A stretch of 64,000 bases of DNA from the NCBI GenBank assembly GCA_030549495.1, contig JAUIRK010000866.1, positions 124,001-188,000 of the forward strand, read 5' to 3'. A program made the translations under genes and the position numbers. This DNA is from Nectonema munidae (taxonomy: Eukaryota > Nematomorpha > Nectonematoida > Nectonematidae). Every line of letters starts with the position of its first letter. Position 1 is the first letter of the stretch. Below, in pieces: positions 40,701 to 46,929 of the stretch. The notes under the pieces were generated by a model. It searched no databases, had not been told where the DNA came from, and was given only the letters and a program-made list of their open reading frames with translations.

Positions 40701-41912
40701 AAATAAAACAACTTGAAAAATATAATTAGTAGTAATAAAAAAATAAGTGGTCGAGAAAATCATTGTCAGTTCGAAAAGTGTCCATAAAAGAAAAATTGGG
40801 TGAATCCCTGATCTAATCGATAGATAAAATTTATTATAAGAGAGAGAGTTTATTTAGCAAGTTAACAAATAAAAAAAACATTAACATTGCACAAGTATTT
40901 CAAGAGCTATATAGCTGATTGTAAACAATTTTTTTTAATATTTAGTTGAAAAATATCATTCATAGTCCTTAATTCTCTTCTTTTTAGTTTTAATTTATCT
41001 TTTTTGAGTTCTAAATAAGCTTTTTTTGAATTTTCTTTTTCTAAAATATAAAATAGAACATAATTTAAAAAAGACAATTTAAAAAGACAATTTAGAATTT
41101 TCAAAAGAGAATTTAGAATTGAAAAGGGAACATAAAAAACATAAAAAAACATTTATAAAGGACGAAATTAACATTGCTTGATAACTAACTCTTTTGCTAG
41201 AATTTTATCACTTTGATGGACAGAATTTTGAAGACTATAATCATCTGCTATCTTTTTCATTGGAATTTGAAATGTTTAAAACAAACGATTTTGTTTTTTC
41301 CTAAGACACCCATGTCACAATGTTCCTCAAAGAGTTTTAGGATACTAATTAAAATTGACAGGTAAATCTATAAGCAATTAAACTCTATTTAAAAAGGTTT
41401 TTCAAATTTGTTAAATTGATTTTTTTATTATAAAGTTTTAACTTTTTGATTCTTTTTTTTCCAATTTTCCATAGAACTTTTTGGACTATTCAAAACGAAG
41501 TTCACAAAACAAAATTCGTGATTAGTTTTACTATAAAATTGGAAAAATAGTCATTGATATAAAAACAAATAAAAAAACAAACTAAAAATTTTGATTTTTT
41601 AATATGGATAACTTAAGCTCATATAAAGTAAATATTTTTAAAAATAAATTTTTAACATCATCATATACTTTTTCTTTTTTTAATGTTAGTTCGAACAAAA
41701 CCAAATAAATCTAAAGGTTTCTTTACCGAAATTAATTTAAATGTTTTTATATTTGTTTGTAGAAAAATCGAACAGCTCTTTCCATAGCATATGAAACCGA
41801 TAACAAAGGCATTGCCGTTTTGATTTGTGCACAAACGAAGATACTAAGTAATGGCGCCTTCACCAGAAGTTCGTCCTTTCGAAGAAGTTTCTTAAAGAAC
41901 AAGAAAAAATGA
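19548..41912 (+). CDS. KANK: KANK family protein (KN motif and ankyrin repeats), 12 coding exons
   Basis: Joined exons give 2916 nt: 971 codons plus TGA. Order: KN motif at residues 8-40, with CSCCPYGYHIALDFVEYC (the LD-type helix that in KANK proteins binds the talin R7 domain); a long Ser-rich, probably disordered region (78-430); a Cys-rich patch (about 431-480); Val/Gly-Thr motif segments (480-561); a helical segment before the repeats (735-784); and five ankyrin repeats (785 to about 946) with GNTALHYS, AGYTPIML, QTALMLCA, SSALMCAA and RTALSIAY. The tail is basic (SSFRRSFLKNKKK). In vertebrates and C. elegans (VAB-19) the family sits at adhesion belts and couples talin to liprin/CLASP microtubule complexes; that role here is by family. 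All 11 introns are GT/AG and phases match. The start is the ATG just after the acceptor at 19545; upstream non-coding exons are likely. Confidence 0.93.
20031..21090 (+). CDS. KANK: KANK exon 2 (Ser-rich region)
   Basis: Acceptor tttcattag ends at 20030; donor GTACAT at 21091; enters phase 0, leaves phase 1. 1060 nt, uninterrupted. It codes a polar, Ser/Lys-rich, probably disordered segment with a Ser/Pro block (SINSPTSPSSSSCSSSISS) and many SP/SPK sites that could be phosphorylated. No domain is recognised in it, as is usual for the middle of KANK proteins. Confidence 0.9.
21427..23170 (-). mobile_element. Broken hAT transposon, GTF2IRD2-like transposase
   Basis: Antisense to KANK. Reading down from 23170: a BED-like finger region (CLLCLESVSVIKENNIKRYC, then SKHASMYDHLQC), a piece with ECLQEVADIICP and SLSRRTIRRMIDELAADIE (22825-22592), a middle piece (WLMDLAFLIHFTNHFNDLNIKLQGK, about 22100), and the hAT C-terminal block at 21768-21448 (CLFGSTYICDQLFTKMKYAK, then SRLTDEHLENNLRVA). 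This is the layout of the hAT lineage that gave rise to GTF2IRD2/EPM2AIP1-type genes. Multiple frame changes and internal stops mean it is inactive. It is a different lineage from the hAT at 559-2754. Confidence 0.88.
24222..24265. mobile_element. hAT-type terminal fragment
   Basis: A GC-rich block, GGTCGCAACCAGAGAG then GGGCAAGTGGGGAAGTTGTC, sits in AT-rich intron. It resembles the end at 16361. No partner was found. Confidence 0.35.
24733..24866 (-). repeat. TTAA-flanked MITE, piggyBac-type, copy 1
   Basis: Starts TTAACCCATTCACGTCCAAT, with a subterminal palindrome TGTTCCCATTTTGGAACA. The body shares the words TCGTCTGC and ATAAATCGTCTGCG with the copies at 33050 and 43673, in inverted orientation. 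The far end has decayed (CTTGGTCGGGTTATTA). Lies in KANK intron 2. Confidence 0.7.
25061..25208 (+). CDS. KANK: KANK exon 3
   Basis: Acceptor tgatttccag ends at 25060; donor GTAAGT at 25209; enters phase 1, leaves phase 2. Codes GSTKSVGCGSNDFSNAAVKN, then a Cys-rich stretch (GCCSRIPCVDRACEVKMIED). No domain recognised. Confidence 0.88.
25209..27938 (+). other. KANK intron 3
   Basis: 2730 nt, very AT-rich. Contains a partial SINE at 27424-27535; otherwise nothing recognisable. Confidence 0.6.
27424..27535 (-). repeat. tRNA-derived SINE, partial copy
   Basis: On the minus strand: GCGTTGGTTGGATGCTGGAT, CAACTCAAGATCTGGGG, TTCGATCC and GCAAGCCTGTTTTCCTCAT. These match the head and middle of the SINE at 11186-11333; the 3' tail is absent. 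It carries A- and B-box-like sequences but has no pairing acceptor stem. Confidence 0.7.
27939..28182 (+). CDS. KANK: KANK exon 4
   Basis: Acceptor attttaag ends at 27938; donor GTAACT at 28183; enters phase 2, leaves phase 0. Codes short repeated motifs rich in Val, Gly and Thr (ATVNVGVSVQ, LDVGTMSVVG, HISTQTS) that resemble the VGV/GT motifs in the middle of other KANK proteins. The resemblance is by eye. Confidence 0.85.
28183..29841 (+). other. KANK intron 4
   Basis: 1659 nt. A LINE fragment lies on the minus strand at 29222-29560; the rest is AT-rich with no signal. Confidence 0.6.
29222..29560 (-). mobile_element. LINE reverse transcriptase fragment (3' part)
   Basis: The minus strand reads FIDDKLSWNKLNTRIGIFRK, then TSKLLPL. 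This matches the conserved stretch after the palm of non-LTR reverse transcriptases (DDKLSWN...IG...LP). It is a short, truncated piece of a CR1/Jockey-like element, possibly the same family as 33240-34730, whose surviving part lies mostly on either side of this stretch. Confidence 0.55.
29842..30155 (+). CDS. KANK: KANK exon 5
   Basis: Acceptor tattttgcag ends at 29841; donor GTAAGA at 30156; enters phase 0, leaves phase 2. A weaker donor at 30127 (GTTTCC) breaks the frame to exon 6, whereas 30156 restores it. Codes SHRANSLLDVFNTSKLKLCS, then a basic region (HKAKPKRDADLWRKDGIRGR) and KEKKVSPSSTGLSH across the junction. No domain recognised. Confidence 0.82.
30156..31254 (+). other. KANK intron 5
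   Basis: 1099 nt. At 30530-30675 there is a distinctly GC-rich block (for example GATGAGGCTGGGAGGGGGTG, then GAGCCGAAACCGGTC) of repeat-like character, of no recognised class. The remainder is AT-rich. Confidence 0.5.
31255..31368 (+). CDS. KANK: KANK exon 6
   Basis: Acceptor acatttttag ends at 31254; donor GTAAAA at 31369; enters phase 2, leaves phase 2. Codes an acidic polar linker (EIISKSANEDTSQEKHNIED, then LKELDISETRVEDITG). Confidence 0.8.
31444..31534 (+). CDS. KANK: KANK exon 7
   Basis: Acceptor ataaaag ends at 31443; donor GTAAGT at 31535; enters phase 2, leaves phase 0; the intron before it is only 75 nt. Codes LGTPTNVKKAAQIINEDL, then TKMQNGKIRLV, a helix-forming part of the pre-ankyrin region. 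Confidence 0.8.
31600..31749 (+). CDS. KANK: KANK exon 8 (pre-ankyrin helices)
   Basis: Acceptor aattttcag ends at 31599; donor GTAATA at 31750; phase 0 at both ends. Codes QKFWFTEIAKFGEESLGVES, then FLDYLESLSEKVLSFVVNMK. In KANK1-4 the same place has a helix with LDYFEGISPRVLAFLVNLAD-like sequence capping the ankyrin stack. Confidence 0.88.
31804..31902 (+). CDS. KANK: KANK exon 9 (ankyrin repeat 1)
   Basis: 54-nt intron before it; acceptor attaatag ends at 31803; donor GTTTTA at 31903; phase 0 at both ends. Codes one repeat, GNTALHYSISNQNFDVSSII then LDSRVCMVDACNE, very close to the first KANK repeat. Confidence 0.92.
33050..33173 (+). repeat. TTAA-flanked MITE, piggyBac-type, copy 2
   Basis: Shares ACGCAGACGATTTATATTCA, GCAGACGAAGATGAAATTAC and the palindrome-bearing end (TATGTTCCCAAATGGGAGCA) with the copy at 43673, and ends AATGGGTTAA. 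The left end has decayed (CATTTAAGCCAAGCAT). Lies in KANK intron 9. Confidence 0.72.
33240..34730 (-). mobile_element. Truncated LINE (CR1/Jockey-like reverse transcriptase)
   Basis: Antisense in KANK intron 9. Reading down from about 34600: FKLNKVHPIFKKGDKFNIDN then YRPVSLIPTLSKIFEKLL (RT fingers); FQIGFRKFHSTQSLLSLLIN and the LTDFIDLIPHKLLLQKLRLYGF block (34398-34120); INDLYYTNPN then FPDDLTINLPFF at the palm, where the usual F-ADD has become FPDD (34043-33950); and a C-terminal end RCNLLTLENSQKK, LFPDSNILKIYDLYK (33591-33250). The endonuclease part is missing, as in most 5'-truncated LINE copies. Frame changes between blocks show it is inactive. Confidence 0.85.
34860..34973 (+). CDS. KANK: KANK exon 10 (ankyrin repeat 2)
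   Basis: Acceptor cttcttccag ends at 34859; donor GTAAGT at 34974; phase 0 at both ends. Codes AGYTPIMLTSLINDIESAHL then KVVERLFKLGNVDFKATS, the longer second KANK repeat. Confidence 0.93.
36650..36820. mobile_element. hAT-type terminal fragment with repeated GGGTCG words
   Basis: The word TGGGTCG recurs (CAGTGGGTCGCGTGAAAC, AAATGGGTCGTGACAAAA, ATGGGTCGTGATGC, ATGGGTCGAAGTGAAAGAAG). This is a pattern common near the termini of hAT (Charlie-like) elements. No intact end is seen. Confidence 0.4.
37210..37345. mobile_element. GC-rich hAT-type fragment
   Basis: A GC-rich island begins AGAGGGCTGCCTGGCGAGTG; its reverse end reads AGAGATCTGTGCGGGCTC. The two ends are imperfectly inverted, as in short non-autonomous hAT-type elements. 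There is no coding capacity. Confidence 0.4.
37533..37985. mobile_element. Non-autonomous hAT element with target duplication
   Basis: The left end reads GTGGTTCCCAAACTTTTTCT; the right end, reversed, reads CTTGGTTCCTAAACTGTG. It is flanked by near-identical target copies, ggcttag (37526-37532) and ggcctag (37986-37992). The interior, about 450 bases, has no coding capacity. The ends are typical of hAT-Charlie-type non-autonomous elements. Confidence 0.65.
38440..38640 (+). CDS. KANK: KANK exon 11 (ankyrin repeats 3 and 4)
   Basis: Acceptor aaattctag ends at 38439; donor GTAAAT at 38641; phase 0 at both ends. Codes AQTALMLCASNGQANIVKLL, LEQDANVNIQDSHG, SSALMCAAEHGQTEIAKLLL and SHPDIDTNIKDH: two textbook ankyrin repeats with close KANK resemblance. 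Confidence 0.95.
38990..39960 (+). mobile_element. Decayed LINE reverse transcriptase fragment
   Basis: Plus-strand remnants read GFRKAFDKIPHSCLLKKFEA, SVNGSLSNPSKVTSGVIQ and, near the 3' end, IRNFLPDHIF-like blocks. These are the AFD.IPH, VNG..S....SGVPQG and C-terminal motifs of CR1-type reverse transcriptase. Many stops and shifts indicate it is older than the copy at 33240. Confidence 0.65.
40359..40568. repeat. Foldback MITE with TA target duplication
   Basis: Arms of about 70 bases: the left starts CAGAGAAGAAGAGTGAAGAA and the right, reversed, starts AAGAGAAGAAAAGTGAAGAA. Both continue to CAAAAGTGAATTTTC. TA lies on each side (40357-40358 and 40569-40570). The interior is only about 70 bases and non-coding. 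TA duplications suggest mobilisation by a Tc1/mariner-type transposase (inference). Confidence 0.7.
41763..41912 (+). CDS. KANK: KANK exon 12 (ankyrin repeat 5 and tail)
   Basis: Acceptor tttgtttgtag ends at 41762; enters phase 0; stop TGA at 41910-41912. Codes NRTALSIAYETDNKGIAVLI as the last repeat, then a short Ser/Arg/Lys tail (TRSSSFRRSFLKNKKK). Confidence 0.93.
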   Translation, partial: KNRTALSIAYETDNKGIAVLICAQTKILSNGAFTRSSSFRRSFLKNKKK

Positions 41913-42007
41913 AGCAAAAAGCAAAACATATTATTTTCATCAGTCTTCATTGTTATGAGTGTCTGTAACAGCCAGAACCAGCCTCACTCACAATTATAAA
42001 ATAATCA

Positions 42008-42013
42008 AATAAA
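42008..42013 (+). terminator. Probable KANK polyadenylation signal
   Basis: AATAAA about 95 bases after the KANK stop codon, followed by T-rich sequence. It is the first canonical hexamer in the 3' UTR. Confidence 0.5.
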
Positions 42014-43672
42014 ACAAATTGTTGTTATATCTATATTATATATTTTAAAGTTTATCTTCTTTTTTCCCCTCAAAAAAGTCTTTGAACTGATTGGATGAAA
42101 AAATTTCAGTTTTAATCAATCAAATTACTTATGAATCCAGCCAATCATTTTAAATAGAATAAATTTGCTATTCAAATTAACTGTTGCAAAATCTGGGATC
42201 TGTTTAGATTAATTTCAATCATTTACAACCGTTTTCATATATTATATTTAACTTAACATATACCATCAGCGCAAATTACCGAGTATAGCTAGTATAGGTG
42301 AAAACTACTTTTTCTAAAATCTTAAAAAGTGTCACCATGTATAGTTCAAAACGTTCTTGTAAGCGGGACCATGAAAAAATGAAGCCAAAATAACCTTAAA
42401 AAATTTAAATTTTATAAGAGATTACTAAGCAGTGAATTACAATATTTTATTGCCAGTAGTTTCAAGACATGCAAAAATAGTGTCAATCAAGAGCGCTTAT
42501 CCAATAAGGAGCGAGAAATGCTCTTCACTCCCGAAATGATTTGGGCATGAGACTGAATGTTAGTTCATTTTTTTTTCTTTTTCTACTTCACCATCGTATA
42601 ATGTATAAAGATTGTAAGCTAATCAGTAATCGATATCTACCTTATTTGGATTCTGAGTTTGATGGCGGTAGTGGCATGTCCTCAAATTGAGGTTAATGAC
42701 CTGCATTTGATAACGACATTTTGCCTTTTTACTGTTAGAAGTTTTTTTTATAAAAAATTTTTCATTCAATTAAAGTAAACATATGTAAGAATATTGATTG
42801 TCAAAAAAATTTCATGAAAAATTTTTAAATTTTCCAGGATCGCTCCTCAAATATCTGAATTTCAACATTTTTGATCAAATTTTGCTCAAAAACTAAAAAA
42901 AAAAATTTTCTAATATTTTTATGAAATGAGGCAGAATGAGTTATATTTTATTGTAATATTTTAAATTTTTGAAAAATATTCAGTTTTGATCTTTTTTTCA
43001 AATTTTCACTTTTTAGCGTTAACAAATGACGTCCCATGAAAATTGTGATAGAATTTTGCCAAAAATTGGAGCCTTAAAATAAAAACGACTTTTTAATTTC
43101 TTTTTTGCACAACTCTTTTTCCACAGTTGATTTGAAAAAATCCTATATTTGTTGCATAAAATTTTCGGCAAAACGACGCCAAACAAGGTAACTGACAAAT
43201 TTTTCGATTTTTTTAAATTTGAAAATATAATTTTTTTATTTATTTTTTTAAATAAATTACATATTTGTATTGCAAATATATGAAAATATAAATAAATATT
43301 AAAAAAAATTTTTCTAATTATTTTAGAAATTTTTAGAATCTGTCTCCATAAATCTAAATTTGGACAATATTAATTGGCTAATATTTAGAAATTAATAAAT
43401 GTATGTTTCTATAATTAAAAGGTGTATAATATATGGAATTTTAACATTAAATTATAAATTAAAAAAAAAGTTTTAAAATAGAAGTTTTTTTCTTTCTTAA
43501 GATAATATTTACAATTTTTATAAAAAAAAAATAAAATTTTTTTTTACTAAGTCATGCTATATGGTTTATATTTAAAGATTTTTTTCACTATTTCAAAAAA
43601 AAATTTTAAAGATACTTTTTTTCTTTTTATACACATTTCTATTTTAAATTTTCTTTCTAAACTATGTCCATC
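42014..43672. other. AT-rich intergenic stretch
   Basis: Extremely A/T-rich with many homopolymer runs. A slightly GC-richer block at 42440-42560 has no recognisable identity. No genes supported. Confidence 0.5.
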
Positions 43673-43810
43673 TTAACCCATTTAAGGCCAAGCAAAGCAG
43701 ACGATATTTAAAAAAACGCAGACGATTTATATTCAAAGTCATTGAAAAAAGCAGACGAAGATGAAATTACTTATGTTCCAAAATAGAAACATTGGCCGTA
43801 AATGGATTAA
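43673..43810. repeat. TTAA-flanked MITE, piggyBac-type, copy 3 (best preserved)
   Basis: 138 bases with TTAA at each end. The left end is TTAACCCATTTAAGGCCAAG; the right, reversed, is TTAATCCATTTACGGCCAAT. The interior shares GCAGACGATTTATATTCA-type words with the copies at 24733 and 33050. TTAA duplication and CCC-type ends are the hallmark of piggyBac mobilisation. Confidence 0.8.
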
Positions 43811-43989
43811 AGAACATCCATTTACTTACATTTTACAAACTAACACATATTTGAAAAATATTAAAATAATTTTTTTATTAGCCCTTGAACAATATGCACA
43901 CTTTTTCTATTTTTGACGATATATTAGCGTTTAAAAATGATTTGCTATGCAACAGTAATTACTTTTAAAATATATTTAGGTCCTCCATA
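43811..43989. other. Short AT-rich spacer
   Basis: Nothing recognised between the MITE and the P-like element remnant. Confidence 0.4.
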
Positions 43990-45060
43990 ATGTCAAACTA
44001 CTTCCGTCACTAAGGCACTAAGTGTGTAGCAAGAATTGAACTATCATTAGTGGTTTGGGCATAGCCGACTACGCAACCTCCTGAATACCTTAAAGTTTCA
44101 GTAAGTTTAACTTCATCAAAAAGAACGTTAACTAAGCGTTGTTGAGGTGATAATTTTTGAACAAGCTTGTTCAAATTGTCATCTTGAAGTCTTGAAGAAA
44201 GCAGTTTTTTGATCAGTTCTATTCTAGGTAAAATTACTGATCCACTTTTCCATATCATTTTATAAGCTGCTGCTGATATAGTAAAAAGTTAAGAGGCAAA
44301 GACGTACATATTTTTATCATAACGACGACCTTGTGGATCAGGCCATAAAAGTTGTAGTTGTGTAAACAAAAATCGATAGTGAGACAACTTATTTTTTCCA
44401 ATTCATGCAACGCAGCCTTCAAATGATCTTCGAATTGAGACCACTTACTTATGATACTGTTTTTTTTGTAAGCATTCAAACTTAGAAAAATACGATTTTT
44501 GTACAACGTTACTATTTTTTCAGCAGAATGAAAAAATAAAAAGCCAAAACTTGATTTAACATGTTGCAGATGAAGAAAATTGATAACCGAACGTCCAACA
44601 TCATCTGTTTTAAAGAAATAAACATCATTTTCTTTAATTAAAATATTATAAAACTTAGAATATTTTTTTGAACATTTTCACAAAAAGAAGAAAAGTCTAT
44701 TATTTTATCAGAAGATTCGATTTGCAATTGCTGCCTTCTGGCCCGACTTGAAGATGATGCTTGCATATTACAAACTTTGGATTGACTTTGTTTTAAACAT
44801 GAATTAGCTACTCCATCAAAAATTAAGGGAGGTTGAGATGTTCTTTTTCCTCCTCTAGCAGAAATCCATTCACAATCAAAATGATTGAGACAAGCATATA
44901 TTTGTTTGAGTTTCATTAAACTTGAGGCTTTGTAAGACATAGCCTCAATCCAACGCTTTCTTTCTGTTTCATCATCTCGAAAAGAAACTACTTTAGTATA
45001 TGGCTCGTTATTGTAGTTACTTCTGCAACCAAAAACATTGCATTTTTTAAGCATTTTATA
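43990..45060 (-). mobile_element. P-element-like transposase remnant with THAP domain
   Basis: Reading down from 45054: a complete THAP zinc finger (CNVFGCRSNY, KRWIEAM, YACLNHFDCEW and the closing SQPPLIF; C-x4-C ... C-x2-H). A linker and a second region at 44330-44010 follow, with AYKMIWKSGSVILP, LSPQQRLVNVLFDEVKLTET and YSGGCVVGYAQ. The LFDE block fits the first catalytic Asp of the P-element/THAP9 RNase H domain. The C-terminal half is missing and the middle is not in one frame, so it is a broken copy. A host THAP gene is less likely given the broken frame and the surrounding transposons. Confidence 0.72.
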
Positions 45061-45249
45061 ATTGAACTATTTTAAACTGTATAAACTTCTAAATAAAAAA
45101 TATTTAAAAAATAAAATTTATTATAAAGTAGATGGCGTTAATTTTTTTTTATAAAATATGTCTCAAAAATTTATTTGAAAAATTGTTTAATTTTATTTTG
45201 TGAAATAAAAAAAAATTATAAAATTAACAAAAAAAGTTTCTTTTAATAA

Positions 45250-45570
45250 AAATAATTAGAGAAAGTTAGAAACGCGGAGAATTGAGTTACTAGTCCTTAA
45301 GTAGTCTATGTATCTGCTACAAAGTTTGACTTATCTTCGCGATAAACAATGTCAAAAGAAAAACATGATATCTCTAAACGCCATCTTTCTATCTTACTAT
45401 TATTAATTTGATTACGATACTTCTTACTAAACATGAAATATAAAGATCTTTGATCAGTGATCAAAGTGAACTTCTTGAGAGATTCTATTGTAGTGCATAT
45501 GAATTTATTCAATAGAGCCAATATGATCAAATTGGATTTTTCCTTTAGAAAGAATTGCAATAGTCTGAGG
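45250..45570 (-). mobile_element. Ty3/gypsy-type LTR element fossil (RNase H end of pol)
   Basis: The minus strand carries an RNase H-like stretch with the TLITDQRSL and IERWRLEI blocks and the YR-DKSN-VADT signature that closes the domain in Ty3/gypsy elements. Only this short part is visible; gag, integrase and terminal repeats were not found. It is broken and looks old. Confidence 0.65.
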
Positions 45571-46673
45571 ATACAACTAATTAAGATCTTTTCTTACATT
45601 CTGAAGAGAAAGTACTCTGATTAATAAGGAATTGAAGTTAAAAGTAAATAGTGTTGAAATCTCGATAGAGGGCATGTTTAGGTATCCTTGAAAGTTTCGT
45701 TTTTGGTAAGGTGTACCCGTTCATCAGTAAAATTTGCAGTTAAACTTACAGAAATCAAATCAGGGTTTGAGAGATCCATGACAAAAGAAACGACTTAGAA
45801 GACTGAACTTTAGTGTATCATTTTTTAATACAATTAGAGTATTTTTAAACACTGTAAAGTTCATTTCAGGACTTCGCAATTAGGGTGCAAGAATTTGTGT
45901 AATTATCAAACAAGTTTGACATTTCGAAAATAATCTAATTCTGAAAAAAACTCTTTTATGATTGAAAATTCTCATTTGAAATTTTTATTGAGGGTAAAAT
46001 TTTCATTTCTCTACTCCTTTTTAGCAATTACAGTTTAAAAATGGTGTGAAAGTGACTATGGAATTGGTTAAAAACTGTTTTTTTCCAAAAAAATCATTTG
46101 TCAAGTTTTTCTCACAATCGTAATTTATTATAACACACATATTTGAGTATGAGAGAAGTAAGAGAACTGAAGGCACATTGAAATGAAAACGTGTGATCAA
46201 AATGAAATAGTAACTCGTTCAATAAAGTGCTTTTATATTGTCAATGTAGTAGTCCTTTGAGGAGGTATCTACTTTTAGGAAACAAGTATGCAACTTGTCT
46301 ACACGGAAGATATACCTTTTTCCAATGAACTAAGAGACGGTGTAAATACCTAGTAATGCGTTTTTCAAAAAAAATCTTGACGTCTAACCTATCCAAACTT
46401 AGACTTAGACTCTCGTTTACGCTCAAAGTATAATATTGGCTACGCTCAATAAAAAGATATGTTTTTCTTTGAAAAATATGTTTTTGAGATTTTTTTTCTT
46501 TGCGGAATTTTTAAATAAGAATCGAAGGTATTGACTGTAAATGTAAAATTTGAAAGATGAAAAAACTTAATGTTTACATATACATAACACTGTTCAACAA
46601 ATCAAAAATTTTTTTTTGCTTCTTTTAAACCAAAAACATTTTTATATATTACTTTCCATGTGAATTTGAATAT
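45571..46673. other. Non-coding stretch
   Basis: No gene or recognisable repeat. Average AT-rich sequence. Confidence 0.4.
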
Positions 46674-46760
46674 GTGAATATCAATTGTATTGAATAGGCT
46701 ACCACATATGATACTTTGAGCTTGTCCTAGAAAACTATTCGTTAACCATTAATCATATGT
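46674..46760 (+). repeat. Left member of a direct repeat pair around copy B and piggyBac
   Basis: Shares GTGAATATCAATTGTATTGAA, TATGATAC and TTGAGCTTGTCC in the same order and orientation with 51601-51695. The pair brackets a 4.8-kb block. Confidence 0.6.
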
Positions 46761-46929
46761 ATAATTTAGTTGTTTATACTAAAAAAATGTTTTATTTTTA
46801 AATTTTAAAATAAAAATAGCAACAGTGATGTATACTGAAGAATATTAAACGAACAAAAAAAATTATTAAAAAGATTGTTTAATGAAATATTAATTTTTTA
46901 AAATCCTTTGGTAAGTTTCATCTAATTTT

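Larger units (their letters stand above)
38641..41762 (+). other. KANK intron 11
   Basis: 3122 nt. Contains a decayed LINE on the + strand (38990-39960) and a foldback MITE (40359-40568); otherwise nothing. Confidence 0.6.
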
